A stretch of 64,000 nucleotides of DNA, taken from the NCBI RefSeq assembly GCF_019132875.1, contig NZ_JAHSPF010000010.1:124001-188000 (forward strand), given 5' to 3'. This stretch comes from Erwinia phyllosphaerae. GTDB lineage: Bacteria > Pseudomonadota > Gammaproteobacteria > Enterobacterales > Enterobacteriaceae. The notes under the pieces were generated by a model, which was not told where the DNA came from, made no database searches, and was given only the letters and a program-made list of their open reading frames with translations. Numbering within the stretch: position 1 is the stretch's first letter; each line of letters starts with the position of its first letter. Positions 46,538 through 55,839 of the stretch are shown piece after piece. The position numbers and the translations under genes were made by a program.

Positions 46538-48313
46538 CTACGCTCTCAGGCCATATTTTTTGATTTTGCGGTAAAGTGTTGCAACGCCAATACCCAATTC
46601 CTCTGCAATTTGCTTTTTATTCCGGGTGCGCTGCAAGGCTTCCTCAATAAGGCTTTTTTCGACAGATTTTAGCTTTGTGCCTTCTTCTTCATGCCTTTCT
46701 TCCGTCCTGGTTTCTTTTTTATTTTCAGTAATACCCGAGCGGGAATGGGTATGAAACAGCGGTGGTAACAGCGCGCTGTCAATGATTTCACCTTCGGGAA
46801 TGATGTTAACCAAATATTCAACGAGATTACTTAGCTCACGCACGTTGCCGGGCCAGGAGTAATTCTGTAAAAGCCGAATAACTTCACGGCTGACTCCCGG
46901 ATAAGTACAGCCGATACGCTGCGAATGTTGGTTAAGAAAGTAGTGCAGAAGGAGCTCTATATCACCGCCCCGCTCGCGCAGTGCCGGCACCTCAAGAGGG
47001 ATGACGTTAAGCCGGTAATAGAGGTCTTCACGAAATTTTCCTTCGGCGATAAATTGCTGCAGCTTCTGATGCGTGGCGGAAAGAATGCGAATATCGACAG
47101 GAACGGGCCGGCTGGCACCTACAGGCAATACTTCGCGGCTTTCTATAGCACGCAACAGGCGAGCTTGCAGGCTAAGCGGCATATCGCCAATTTCATCCAG
47201 AAATAGCGTACCTCCATTGGCAGACAGGATCAGGCCTGCTCTTCCGCCCGGTGCGGCGCCGGTAAAAGCGCCTTTCACATAGCCAAACAGTTCGCTTTCC
47301 AGCAAATTTTCCGGAATTGCCGCACAGTTTATCGCCACAAAAGGTTTATCGTGTCGCTTACTGAGCCGATGGATCGCACGCGCTACTACCTCTTTTCCGG
47401 TTCCGCTTTCTCCCAGAATCATTACGCTGGAGGGACTGGATGCAATGCGCATAACCAGCCGCTTTAACTGTTTCATAGCGCCTGATTTACCTACCAGCCG
47501 TTCAATGCCCGGCGTTTCTTCCTCGTTCAATAAAGGCGCAGGCGAAGCATCCTGATGAAAAGCTAGTAAAAAAAGCGTCTGTCGCTCGGTCTGGTGACGT
47601 TGTCCGGTGAGAAGCATCTGCCGGTCTCCCAGCGTAATGCGGTGTTGAATGTGTCCCCTGACACGTTCTCGTTGACGACTAAGCGGTTCAATCGTCATTA
47701 ACCGCCCCAGCATATCTTCGCCCGGCAACAGGAGCTGCTGTAATGCCCGATCGTTCACAGCCTTAACTTTGCCGTCACGATCGAGCAAGATCACACCTTG
47801 ATCCATATTCTCCAGCAAAATGTTCCAGGCAACATTGTTCTGCGGGTTTTTTAACTGAACGCTGGCCAGATTAGCCACCAGCAGCCTGGACACGTGCCAC
47901 ATGTATTGCACAAACATTTCTGCGTTATCGCTCAGCTTGCGCTGCTGTTCATTATTAACGGCAATCAGGCTGATGACGCCCAGACAACGCTGAGCGGTCA
48001 CAACAGGCACGCCGATAAACGCCTGTTCTTTGCAGCTATGACGATGCTGGCAATCTTTGCACAACAGGTTATGCCGCGAGTCGACAACGACCATTTCTTT
48101 TTGCGTTTCTATCACCTTGCGCAGCAGATGCGTATTGCCTTCCGGGCTATGGCCAAAGCTATGGCCATAAGGGCCGGTCCCGGCGATACGAATAAGATGG
48201 CGATCGACCACTTCAACTTCCATTCCCAGCACGTTTGCCAGGAGGCTGCTGAAATTCATTATCACAGGCTGTATTGCCATGAGAGAGGAAGGTAATGATG
48301 AAGTTTCATCCAT
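46538..48313 (-). CDS. ygeV: Sigma-54-dependent transcriptional activator YgeV (XdhR)
   Basis: 591 aa, close to E. coli YgeV in length and text. N-terminal GAF-like sensor with Cys-rich [10 protein letters not shown], then a PAS-like domain ([20 protein letters not shown]), the AAA+ domain (Walker [15 protein letters not shown] loop that contacts sigma-54; LFLDEIGD Walker B), and a Fis-type helix-turn-helix ([19 protein letters not shown]). I start at 48313, where AAAGGA lies eight bases upstream and the E. coli N-terminus aligns; 48343 and 48334 have poor sites. It lies centrally in the purine cluster and is the obvious activator for its -24/-12 promoters. Confidence 0.93.
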   Translation of the reverse strand: MDETSSLPSSLMAIQPVIMNFSSLLANVLGMEVEVVDRHLIRIAGTGPYGHSFGHSPEGNTHLLRKVIETQKEMVVVDSRHNLLCKDCQHRHSCKEQAFIGVPVVTAQRCLGVISLIAVNNEQQRKLSDNAEMFVQYMWHVSRLLVANLASVQLKNPQNNVAWNILLENMDQGVILLDRDGKVKAVNDRALQQLLLPGEDMLGRLMTIEPLSRQRERVRGHIQHRITLGDRQMLLTGQRHQTERQTLFLLAFHQDASPAPLLNEEETPGIERLVGKSGAMKQLKRLVMRIASSPSSVMILGESGTGKEVVARAIHRLSKRHDKPFVAINCAAIPENLLESELFGYVKGAFTGAAPGGRAGLILSANGGTLFLDEIGDMPLSLQARLLRAIESREVLPVGASRPVPVDIRILSATHQKLQQFIAEGKFREDLYYRLNVIPLEVPALRERGGDIELLLHYFLNQHSQRIGCTYPGVSREVIRLLQNYSWPGNVRELSNLVEYLVNIIPEGEIIDSALLPPLFHTHSRSGITENKKETRTEERHEEEGTKLKSVEKSLIEEALQRTRNKKQIAEELGIGVATLYRKIKKYGLRA

Positions 48314-48368
48314 GGAAAATATCCTTTTGTCCATAGTGCACATTTTCGTCCAGGAGAAAGAGGCCGTA

Positions 48369-48408
48369 TCTCATTTTGAGAGAATCGCCCGGCTTTATCA
48401 TTTTGAGC
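48369..48408. promoter_or_regulatory. Paired palindromic sites between ygeV and ygeW
   Basis: TCTCATTTTGAGA (48369-48381) is identical to the site at 42080. A second partial copy ATCATTTTGAG is at 48397-48407, 27 bp further, so two dimers could sit side by side. They lie about 200 bp before the ygeW promoter and 55-95 bp before ygeV. A separate hairpin CGCTGA-gaaa-TCAGCG follows at 48408-48423. Nothing else is seen in this 354-base gap. Confidence 0.7.
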
Positions 48409-48581
48409 GCTGAGAAATCAGCGTCTGGCGGTCACCATACTCCGCCATACGGCTGACTGTCATGCCAGTCGCGGTAGAAAAAGCCTGTTCGCTGCCGATT
48501 TCGTTTTTATTTTGTAGCCAACTTCGCAAATTCCCCTCTCAGGCACACTTTTTTAGCGGTGGCTTACTTTCTCATCAGCAT

Positions 48582-48597
48582 TGGCACAAAAGTTGAT
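48582..48597 (+). promoter_or_regulatory. Probable sigma-54 promoter of ygeW
   Basis: TGGCACAAAAGTTGAT has a perfect -24 hexamer at the right spacing, but the -12 reads TTGA instead of TTGC. A second candidate, TGGCTTACAGACAGCT (48616-48631), keeps GG-N10-GC but is weaker elsewhere. One of the two is likely used. Confidence 0.55.
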
Positions 48598-48667
48598 TAC
48601 AGCGGACAGGCTCCCTGGCTTACAGACAGCTACAGGGATAATGCTATCGCTAGAAGGAACCGATTAC

Positions 48668-49858
48668 ATGCAAGAGACAGGCAAACTGCTGCAGGCTATC
48701 GGCCAGAGACAAACCAGCCTGGCCAGTAAAGACTTTCTACTTACCTGGGAGCAAACCCGCGACGAGCTGGAGCAGATACTGGATATCGCGCAAGCGATGA
48801 AAACAATGCGCGAGCAAAATATTGATACGCGCGTTTTCAATAACGGATTAGGCATTTCCATTTTTCGTGATAACTCCACCCGCACAAGATTTTCCTACGC
48901 TTCCGCGCTCAATATTCTTGGGTTAACCCAGCAGGATCTGGATGAAGGCAAATCGCAAATCGCCCACGGCGAAACCGTTCGGGAAACCGCGAATATGATC
49001 TCTTTCTGTGCGGATGCGATTGGTATCCGTGACGACATGTATCTGGGTGCGGGAAATGCCTATATGCGTGAAGTCGGTGAGGCGCTGGACGAAGGCTTTC
49101 AGCAAGGCGTGCTGCCTCAACGTCCTGCACTGGTCAATTTACAGTGCGATATTGACCACCCGACACAATCGATGGCGGACCTGGCCTGGCTAAAAGAACA
49201 TTTTGGCGGTCTGGACCAGCTGAAAGGCAAGAAAATCGCCATGACCTGGGCCTATTCGCCAAGCTACGGCAAGCCGCTTTCCGTGCCGCAAGGCATTATC
49301 GGCCTGATGACCCGCTTTGGCATGGAGGTCACGCTGGCGCACCCCGAAGGTTACGATTTAATCCCTGAGGTGCTGCAAACGGCGCAACGGAATGCCAAGG
49401 CGTCGGGCGGACATTTTCGCCAGGTTGGCTCTATGGAGGAAGCTTTCCGTGATGCCGATATCGTCTACCCAAAATCCTGGGCACCGTGGCAGGTTATGCA
49501 GCAGAGAACCGAGCTGCTACGTAGCCAGGATAGCGAAGGCCTGAAAGCGCTGGAGCAGAAATGCCTGCAGCAAAATGCCCAGCACCAGCACTGGCACTGT
49601 ACGGAAGAGATAATGAAGCTAACCCGCCAGGAACAGGCACTCTATATGCACTGCCTGCCCGCCGATATCACCGGCGTCTCCTGTGCCGCTGGAGAAGTCG
49701 AAGCCAGCGTTTTCGAACGTTACCGCATCGCTACCTACAAAGAAGCCAGCTGGAAGCCCTGGATTATCGCCAGCATGATTCTGGCCAGAAAATTTGCCGA
49801 CCCAGCTGCTGTACTGACCCAACGCCTGCAGGAGGCTTTGCCGCGAATAAAACTCTGA
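48668..49858 (+). CDS. ygeW: YgeW, carbamoyltransferase-family protein
   Basis: 396 aa, the same as E. coli YgeW. Member of the aspartate/ornithine carbamoyltransferase fold; its exact substrate is not settled. The carbamoyl-phosphate loop reads FRDNSTRTRFSYASAL, with HGETVRETANM and MHCLPADITG. In the urate cluster it probably phosphorolyses a ureido intermediate (such as 3-ureidopropionate-type 2,3-diureido compounds) to carbamoyl phosphate. I chose the ATG at 48668, preceded by GAAGGAA; the frame is open upstream to 48581, but that would lie over the promoter. Confidence 0.9.
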   Translation: MQETGKLLQAIGQRQTSLASKDFLLTWEQTRDELEQILDIAQAMKTMREQNIDTRVFNNGLGISIFRDNSTRTRFSYASALNILGLTQQDLDEGKSQIAHGETVRETANMISFCADAIGIRDDMYLGAGNAYMREVGEALDEGFQQGVLPQRPALVNLQCDIDHPTQSMADLAWLKEHFGGLDQLKGKKIAMTWAYSPSYGKPLSVPQGIIGLMTRFGMEVTLAHPEGYDLIPEVLQTAQRNAKASGGHFRQVGSMEEAFRDADIVYPKSWAPWQVMQQRTELLRSQDSEGLKALEQKCLQQNAQHQHWHCTEEIMKLTRQEQALYMHCLPADITGVSCAAGEVEASVFERYRIATYKEASWKPWIIASMILARKFADPAAVLTQRLQEALPRIKL

Positions 49859-49898
49859 TCGATGCGTCCCTCGCTTATTTTTTAAGGAAAGGTCAGTC

Positions 49899-51089
49899 AT
49901 GTCACACTTCACGTTAAAGATGCAAATTGCGGACAACGCCGCTTTTTCGCCTGGCCAGTCGGCCCTTTTTAATCGGCAATCTGCTCGGGAGGCGCGCGCG
50001 TTTCACAGCTCGCTGCCGGGCTATCAGCCTACGCCACTTTTATCGCTTCCCGCGTTTGCAAAGGCACTGGGCGTTGAGCAAATCTTAGTAAAAGACGAGT
50101 CACATCGTTTTGGCCTGAACGCTTTTAAAATGCTTGGCGGCGCCTGGGCTATTGCCCGGCTGCTTTGCAAGGAGTCAGGCTGCGATATCGGCAAATTCTC
50201 TTTTGCCGCCTTCCGTCAGCAGCAGCACCGCCCCATCACTTTTACCACCACCACCGATGGCAATCACGGGCGCGGCGTAGCCTGGGCAGCGCGCCAGCTG
50301 GGCCAGCATGCCGTCATTTATATGCCCAAAGGCTCTTCGCCCGCCCGCGTCAGGCACATTACCGAGCTGGGTGCAGAATGTATTGTTACGCAGATGAACT
50401 ATGACGATACCGTGCGTATGACCATCAGCAACGCAGAAAAAAACGGCTGGAAGGTGGTTCAGGATACGGCATGGGAAGGCTACAACGAAGTCCCCACCTG
50501 GATTATGCAGGGTTACGCTACGCTGGCAGACGAAGCGGTAGAACAGATGCAGGGCACCAGGCCAACCCACGTCTTTCTTCAGGCTGGCGTTGGGGCAATG
50601 GCCGCGGGCGTGTTGGGCTATCTCAATGATGTATATGGCGCAGAAGCGCTGCATGCCGTGGTGGTTGAACCGGATAAAGCCGACTGCCTGTTTCGTTCGG
50701 CAAGGCGCGGGGAAATAGTCAACGTTGGCGGCGAGATGAACACCATTATGGCCGGTTTAGCCTGCGGTGAACCGAACCCGCTTGGCTGGCCGCTGCTACG
50801 CGACTGCGCCAGGCAATTTATCTCCTGCGAGGATCGCGTAGCCGCTCTTGGCATGCGCGTTTTGGGCAACCCTCTGGGCGAAGATCCCCGCATTGTGTCG
50901 GGCGAATCGGGGGCCGTCAGCGCAGGCGTACTCGCCACCATTCTGCATCATCCCCAGGCTCAGGCACTCAAAGAGAAATTAAAGCTTACCCCAGCCTCAC
51001 GCGTGCTGTTACTCAGTACCGAAGGCGATACCGATCCTCAGCACTATCGGGAAGTGGTATGGGAAGGAAAAGATGGAATTACCGTATAA
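49899..51089 (+). CDS. ygeX: Diaminopropionate ammonia-lyase
   Basis: PLP enzyme that splits 2,3-diaminopropionate to pyruvate and two ammonia. 396 aa. The PLP Lys77 (GLNAFKMLGG), catalytic Asp120 (TTTDGNHGRG) and Asp189 (VVQDTAWEGY) fall at the same numbers as in the E. coli enzyme. The pyruvate released makes it a key step in feeding purine carbon into central metabolism. 40 bases after ygeW; AAGGAAAGG precedes. Confidence 0.95.
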   Translation: MSHFTLKMQIADNAAFSPGQSALFNRQSAREARAFHSSLPGYQPTPLLSLPAFAKALGVEQILVKDESHRFGLNAFKMLGGAWAIARLLCKESGCDIGKFSFAAFRQQQHRPITFTTTTDGNHGRGVAWAARQLGQHAVIYMPKGSSPARVRHITELGAECIVTQMNYDDTVRMTISNAEKNGWKVVQDTAWEGYNEVPTWIMQGYATLADEAVEQMQGTRPTHVFLQAGVGAMAAGVLGYLNDVYGAEALHAVVVEPDKADCLFRSARRGEIVNVGGEMNTIMAGLACGEPNPLGWPLLRDCARQFISCEDRVAALGMRVLGNPLGEDPRIVSGESGAVSAGVLATILHHPQAQALKEKLKLTPASRVLLLSTEGDTDPQHYREVVWEGKDGITV

Positions 51090-51105
51090 TTGACAGGAGT
51101 TAATC

Positions 51106-52314
51106 ATGAAATCCGTTCCGTTCGACGACATTCTTGCTCTGGCGCAAAAATATCAGCCCGAAATGACGCGTTTTCTGCGCGATATGATTGCCATTCCCAG
51201 CGAAAGCTGTGATGAAAAACGCGTGGTTGCGCGTATACGTCAGGAAATGGAGAAAGTAGGTTTTGATAAAATTGAGATCGATCCTATGGGCAATATCCTG
51301 GGTTATATCGGTCATGGGCCACGCCTGCTTGCGATGGATGCCCATATTGATACGGTTGGCATCGGCAACCGCAAAAACTGGAACTTCGATCCTTATGAAG
51401 GCATGGAAGATAGCGAACTGATCGGCGGTCGTGGTTCATCCGATCAGGAGGGCGGTATGGCGGCCATGGTCTACGCCGCGAAGATCATCAAAGATCTACA
51501 ACTGGAAGATGACTATACGCTGCTGATTACGGGAACGGTTCAGGAAGAAGATTGCGACGGCCTGTGCTGGCAATATCTTATTGAACAGATGAACATTAAA
51601 CCTGAATTTGTTATCAGCACGGAACCTACCGACTGTAAAATTTACCGTGGTCATCGCGGGCGCATGGAGATTCGGGTCGAGGTTCAGGGGGTCAGCTGTC
51701 ATGGCTCCGCGCCGGAACGCGGCGACAACGCTATTTTTAAAATGGCACCCATTCTTACCGAACTGGAAGCCATGTCCGGCAAACTGGCCAACGATGATTT
51801 CCTCGGCAAAGGCACATTGACCGTCTCCGAAATTTTCTTTACGTCGCCCAGCCGCTGCGCCGTTGCCGATAGCTGCGCTATTTCTATCGACCGCCGCCTG
51901 ACGTGGGGAGAAACCTGGGAAAACGCGCTGGAGGAAATTCGTGCCCTGCCCGCCGTACAGGCCGCTAAAGCAGAGGTTTCGCTCTATACCTATGAACGCC
52001 CTTCCTGGACCGGTCTTGTCTATCCTACCGACTGCTATTTCCCGACCTGGAAAGTAGAGCAGGATCATATTACGGTCAGAACCCTGAGCGCAGCCTATCG
52101 CGGACTGTTTAAAAGTGAACCTGTAGTTGATAAATGGACGTTTTCCACTAACGGCGTGTCTATCATGGGCCGTCACGGTATTCCCGTCATCGGCTTTGGG
52201 CCAGGTAAAGAACCAGAGGCGCACGCCCCCAATGAGAAAACCTGGAAAGCGCATTTGGTTACCTGCGCAGCTCTGTATGCTGCAACGCCTTTAACCTGGC
52301 TGCAACAGCACTAG
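51106..52314 (+). CDS. ygeY: YgeY, M20-family amidohydrolase
   Basis: 402-aa zinc hydrolase of the M20/ArgE/DapE family. Metal and catalytic residues are visible in MDAHIDTVG (His, Asp), [18 protein letters not shown] (bridging Asp), TVQEEDCDG (catalytic and metal Glu) and the C-terminal [19 protein letters not shown] (last His). It likely removes a carbamoyl or acyl group from a diaminopropionate derivative just before YgeX. 16 bases after ygeX; AGGAGTT precedes. Confidence 0.92.
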   Translation: MKSVPFDDILALAQKYQPEMTRFLRDMIAIPSESCDEKRVVARIRQEMEKVGFDKIEIDPMGNILGYIGHGPRLLAMDAHIDTVGIGNRKNWNFDPYEGMEDSELIGGRGSSDQEGGMAAMVYAAKIIKDLQLEDDYTLLITGTVQEEDCDGLCWQYLIEQMNIKPEFVISTEPTDCKIYRGHRGRMEIRVEVQGVSCHGSAPERGDNAIFKMAPILTELEAMSGKLANDDFLGKGTLTVSEIFFTSPSRCAVADSCAISIDRRLTWGETWENALEEIRALPAVQAAKAEVSLYTYERPSWTGLVYPTDCYFPTWKVEQDHITVRTLSAAYRGLFKSEPVVDKWTFSTNGVSIMGRHGIPVIGFGPGKEPEAHAPNEKTWKAHLVTCAALYAATPLTWLQQH

Positions 52315-52344
52315 GCGGCGCTTGCTGTCGGCGGGAGAAGGACG

Positions 52345-53733
52345 ATGAAGCTATTAATAAAAGGGGGCACCCTGGTGGATGACGCCGGGGAATATCGTCA
52401 GGATTTACTGATAATGCAGGGAAAAATCGTCCGCCGAGCGCCGCAGATTGTGGCAGATGAAAGCATGGGCGTCATTGACGCCCGTGAACTGCTGGTAATG
52501 CCTGGCGGCATTGATGTACATACTCATTTCAATATTGATGTCGGTATTGCGCAAAGCTGCGACGATTTTTTTGCCGGTACTCGTGCCGCAGCCTGTGGCG
52601 GAACCACCACCATTATCGATCACATGGGGTTTGGGCCTGCGGGCTGCTCGCTGCACCATCAGCTGGAAAAGTATCATCGGGATGCGGCCCGAGCGGTAAT
52701 TGATTACAGCTTTCACGGCGTTATCCAGCATGTGAATCCGCAGATTCTGGAAGAAATTGCACCGATGGTGCAAAAAGAGGGCATTAGCAGCTTTAAATTT
52801 TATCTGACCTATAGCTATATGCTGCAGGACAGCGACGTGCTACAGGTCCTGCAGCAGCTTAACGAAGCGGGAGCGCTGGCCACGGTCCATCCGGAAAACG
52901 ATGCGGCAATACGCTGGCGCACGGCCCAGCTTAAGCAGCAGAATAAAACGGCACCCGTGTGGCATGCGCACAGTCGTCCCCTGGCCTGCGAAGCCGAAGC
53001 GATTTCCCGCACTATCAATCTCGCCAGGCTGGCTGACAACGCCCCTTTATACATTGTTCATCTTTCTAACGGCCTGGGGCTGGACTACGTTCGAATGGCA
53101 AAGGCCGCCGGGCAACCGGTCTGGGCAGAAACCTGCCCACAATATTTGCTGCTGGATATGGGCCGCTATCTCCTGCCGGACGGCCTGAAATATATTCTTA
53201 GTCCACCACTGCGTCCGCACAGCGAGCTGGATAAATTGTGGGTGGGTATCGCCGATGGCAGCATTGCCACACTGGCTACCGATCACTGTAACTTCCCCTG
53301 GCGCCAGCGCCAGCAGATGGCAGCAGGTGACTTTACCCGCTGCCCTAACGGTATGCCGGGAGTGGAAAATCGCCTTGCCCTTCTTTTTTCTGAAGGCGTA
53401 ATGAAAGGACGCATTAGCCGCTCGCGGTTCGTGTCTCTGACCAGCACTATGCCCGCAAAATTATTTGGCTTATGGCCGGAAAAAGGCAGCCTGTTGCCTG
53501 GCTCCGACGCCGATCTGGTGCTGTTTGACCCGCGTAGCCAGCATATTGTTCACCACACGGATTTACACGATAACGGCGACTATACGCCTTATGAGGGCTT
53601 TTGCTGCCAGGGTAAGCCTGTCATGACGCTTTCTCGCGGCGAGGTAGTCTGCCGTGAAGGCCGCTTTACCGGCAAAGCCGGTCACGGACGTTTTATTTCT
53701 CGTAAGCCATTTGTAACAGGAAGTCACCTATGA
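52345..53733 (+). CDS. hyuA: Dihydropyrimidinase/hydantoinase-type amidohydrolase HyuA
   Basis: Cyclic-amide hydrolase, 462 aa, like E. coli HyuA (D-phenylhydantoinase). The dinuclear metal site is complete: His59 and His61 (DVHTHF), carboxylated Lys151 (SFKFYL), His182 (VHPEND), His239 (IVHLSNG) and Asp313 (ATDHCNF). In a purine pathway it would open a hydantoin- or imidazolone-type ring. GAGAAGGACG precedes the ATG; the stop overlaps yqeA by four bases. Confidence 0.93.
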   Translation: MKLLIKGGTLVDDAGEYRQDLLIMQGKIVRRAPQIVADESMGVIDARELLVMPGGIDVHTHFNIDVGIAQSCDDFFAGTRAAACGGTTTIIDHMGFGPAGCSLHHQLEKYHRDAARAVIDYSFHGVIQHVNPQILEEIAPMVQKEGISSFKFYLTYSYMLQDSDVLQVLQQLNEAGALATVHPENDAAIRWRTAQLKQQNKTAPVWHAHSRPLACEAEAISRTINLARLADNAPLYIVHLSNGLGLDYVRMAKAAGQPVWAETCPQYLLLDMGRYLLPDGLKYILSPPLRPHSELDKLWVGIADGSIATLATDHCNFPWRQRQQMAAGDFTRCPNGMPGVENRLALLFSEGVMKGRISRSRFVSLTSTMPAKLFGLWPEKGSLLPGSDADLVLFDPRSQHIVHHTDLHDNGDYTPYEGFCCQGKPVMTLSRGEVVCREGRFTGKAGHGRFISRKPFVTGSHL

Positions 53734-54662
53734 ACAAGAGAATCGTACTGGCGCTGGGCGGAAACGCGCTTGGCAACGGCCTGACGGAACAGATGCAGGC
53801 CGTAAAAAATACGGCGGACACCATCGCTACGCTGGTAGCTGAAGGCCACGATTTAGTTATCACCCACGGCAATGGCCCGCAGGTTGGCATGATTCATCAG
53901 GCCTTTGAGGCCGCGGCACATACTTCCGCGCATTCACCCGTGCTGCCTATGTCGGTCTGCGTTGCGCTCAGCCAGGGTTATATTGGCTACGATCTACAAA
54001 ATGCTTTAAGAGAGGCTTTGCTTAATCGCGGCATCGTAAAAAACGTCGTTTCACTGATTACTCAGGTACGCGTTGATCCTCGCGATCCGGCCTTTTTGCA
54101 TCCCGATAAGCCGATTGGCTCCTTTCTGGCGGAAGAAGAGGCGCGCAAACTCAAATCAATGGGCGTTCTGCTGATGGAGGATGCAGGACGTGGCTGGCGA
54201 AGAGTGGTTGCCTCGCCTGAACCACTGGAAATTATTGAGGCCTGTGCGGTCAAAACTCTGCTGGAAGCGGGTCAGGTTGTCATTACCGCAGGCGGTGGCG
54301 GTATTCCGGTTGTTGCCCACGATCGTCACTTACAGGGTGCCAATGCGGTGATCGATAAAGATCTTGCCAGTGCGGTGCTGGCCCAGGATATCAACGCCGA
54401 TATGCTGATTATTCTCACGGCGGTAGAAAAAGTGGCTATCGATTTCCGTAAGCCTTCAGAACGCTGGCTGGATACCCTGACGCCGCAGGATGCCTTACGC
54501 CATATCGCCGAAAATCAGTTCGCACCCGGTTCGATGCTGCCAAAAGTGAAAGCCGCCGTGGCCTTTGCTGAATCAAAGCCCGGCCGTCAGGCTTTGATTA
54601 CCCTGCTGTCAAAGGCCGGGGAAGGCATTGCGGGCCGGACCGGAACGCTTATTCAACAGTAG
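53730..54662 (+). CDS. yqeA: Carbamate kinase-family protein YqeA
   Basis: Makes ATP and carbamate from carbamoyl phosphate and ADP. 310 aa, normal for the family. ALGGNALG (start), THGNGPQVG, AGGGGIPV and VIDKDLASA mark the substrate and nucleotide sites. It completes ygeW-ygeX-ygeY-hyuA-yqeA and gives the ATP yield if YgeW releases carbamoyl phosphate. It converges with, and overlaps by 14 bases, the XdhC-type gene. Confidence 0.94.
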   Translation: MNKRIVLALGGNALGNGLTEQMQAVKNTADTIATLVAEGHDLVITHGNGPQVGMIHQAFEAAAHTSAHSPVLPMSVCVALSQGYIGYDLQNALREALLNRGIVKNVVSLITQVRVDPRDPAFLHPDKPIGSFLAEEEARKLKSMGVLLMEDAGRGWRRVVASPEPLEIIEACAVKTLLEAGQVVITAGGGGIPVVAHDRHLQGANAVIDKDLASAVLAQDINADMLIILTAVEKVAIDFRKPSERWLDTLTPQDALRHIAENQFAPGSMLPKVKAAVAFAESKPGRQALITLLSKAGEGIAGRTGTLIQQ

Positions 54663-55482
54663 CCGTTCCGGCTGCTTCTACGATCATCCTGTCGGCTGTT
54701 GTCTCACCGTCAGATTTGTTCTGGCGGTGATGTTGAACCAGCGCGGCCAGAATGCTGACGGCAATTTCTTCCGGCGTTTCTGCAGCAATATCCAGCCCGA
54801 TTGGCGCATGCAATCTTGCCAACCGATCTGTTGTAGCCAGCCGCTCCTTTTGTAATCTGTCCCGAAAATAGTGCGCTTTTCGTCGACTGGCGAGCAGTCC
54901 CAGATAGCGCAGCGGCAGGCGCATTACCTGTTCCAGTACTTCCCAGTCCTGATGATTGGTCGCAATGATGACGGAACTATTGGCCGTCAACGGCAAACGG
55001 GCCAGGATCTCGCTGTAATTTTTGCCACCAACGCGCTTACACGCCTGAGGTAAAGCTGGATGATACAGATTTCCTTCCCAGGGATCGGCGATGGTCACCT
55101 CATAGCCCAGCGGCATCGCTATCTGCGCCAGGGCGCGATTAACGTGTCCTGCTCCCAGCAAAAACAGGGCAGGACGCCGCGGATAAACGGCAATATAAAT
55201 CGTCATGGCACCGCCGCAATCCGATCCCACTGCATCCGGCCCCTGACGCGCCAGCTTGCCGTGAAAAAGACGCGAACGTTCTTCTGCCAGCGCAGCTTTG
55301 GCCTGATCGATAGCCAGCCGTTCAATCATCCCACCGCCAATTGTCCCTGTAGGCATTCCCTCTTCCGGCACCAGCATCGTCGCAGAATGGCGCGGGGAAG
55401 AACCCCGGCATTCGATAATATGTAAAAGAGCAAAAGCACGATTTTCCTTTTCCAGCTGGCCGGCTACGGCAAACAGGCTCAT
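54649..55482 (-). CDS. XdhC/CoxI-family molybdoenzyme maturation factor
   Basis: 277 aa. In this family the protein binds molybdenum cofactor and promotes its sulfuration and insertion into xanthine dehydrogenase-type enzymes. The N-terminal domain has HIIECRGSSPRHSATMLV and GTIGGGMIER; the C-terminal Rossmann domain has LFLLGAGHVNRALAQIA and LGLLASRRKAHYF. It is the only minus-strand gene between yqeA and ygfK and has its own -24/-12 promoter, so it is probably co-induced with the xdh operon it serves. Confidence 0.88.
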   Translation of the reverse strand: MSLFAVAGQLEKENRAFALLHIIECRGSSPRHSATMLVPEEGMPTGTIGGGMIERLAIDQAKAALAEERSRLFHGKLARQGPDAVGSDCGGAMTIYIAVYPRRPALFLLGAGHVNRALAQIAMPLGYEVTIADPWEGNLYHPALPQACKRVGGKNYSEILARLPLTANSSVIIATNHQDWEVLEQVMRLPLRYLGLLASRRKAHYFRDRLQKERLATTDRLARLHAPIGLDIAAETPEEIAVSILAALVQHHRQNKSDGETTADRMIVEAAGTATVE

Positions 55483-55520
55483 TTTTTCTTCCTCCCTGTC
55501 AATTATATTGCGCCGCCGGA

Positions 55521-55536
55521 TGCAACCCCTGTGCCG
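55521..55536 (-). promoter_or_regulatory. Sigma-54 promoter of the XdhC-type gene
   Basis: On the minus strand CGGCACAGGGGTTGCA matches TGGCAC-N5-TTGCA except for the first base, with GG and GC 10 bases apart. Predicted start about 28 bases before the gene. Confidence 0.85.
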
Positions 55537-55586
55537 ATTTTAATATTCTGATTTTATTGTTTATTTTCATAAAAACAGCGCGTCAT

Positions 55587-55599
55587 TCTCATAATGAGA
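55587..55599. promoter_or_regulatory. TCTCA-N3-TGAGA palindrome between the XdhC-type gene and ygfK
   Basis: TCTCATAATGAGA, the third site of the series with a changed spacer. It lies about 50 bp upstream of the minus-strand -24/-12 promoter and about 160 bp upstream of the ygfK promoter, so one site could serve both. No gene is seen in the remaining 357 bases of the gap. Confidence 0.7.
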
Positions 55600-55758
55600 G
55601 CATCGATTCTTATATTGCGAAGATTTACGTCTTTGTGAACGCCCCGCCCCGTTCTAAATGAAAGCCATTCTCAGCTCTTACGCCGCCGCGTTTACCACGC
55701 GCCTGAAAGTGCGAAAGGCGTCACGAAATTTATCGGAAAACCTGAGTCGAGGCAGCCC

Positions 55759-55774
55759 TGGCTCGCTTGTTGCT
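55759..55774 (+). promoter_or_regulatory. Sigma-54 promoter of ygfK-ssnA-uacT
   Basis: TGGCTCGCTTGTTGCT fits TGGCAC-N5-TTGCW with one change and correct spacing. Start near 55785, leaving a leader of about 55 bases. Confidence 0.85.
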
Positions 55775-55839
55775 ATCCCCTGCAAAACCGCTTGCTTTCA
55801 GGCCGGGGCGGATTAATCAGCAGCATTAAGGAGCTATAT

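Noticed and set aside
48337..48352. Sigma-54-like TGGACG-N5-GTGCA before ygeV
   Set aside because: Only the GG and GC fit. The start would leave almost no leader before the ribosome site at the chosen ATG.
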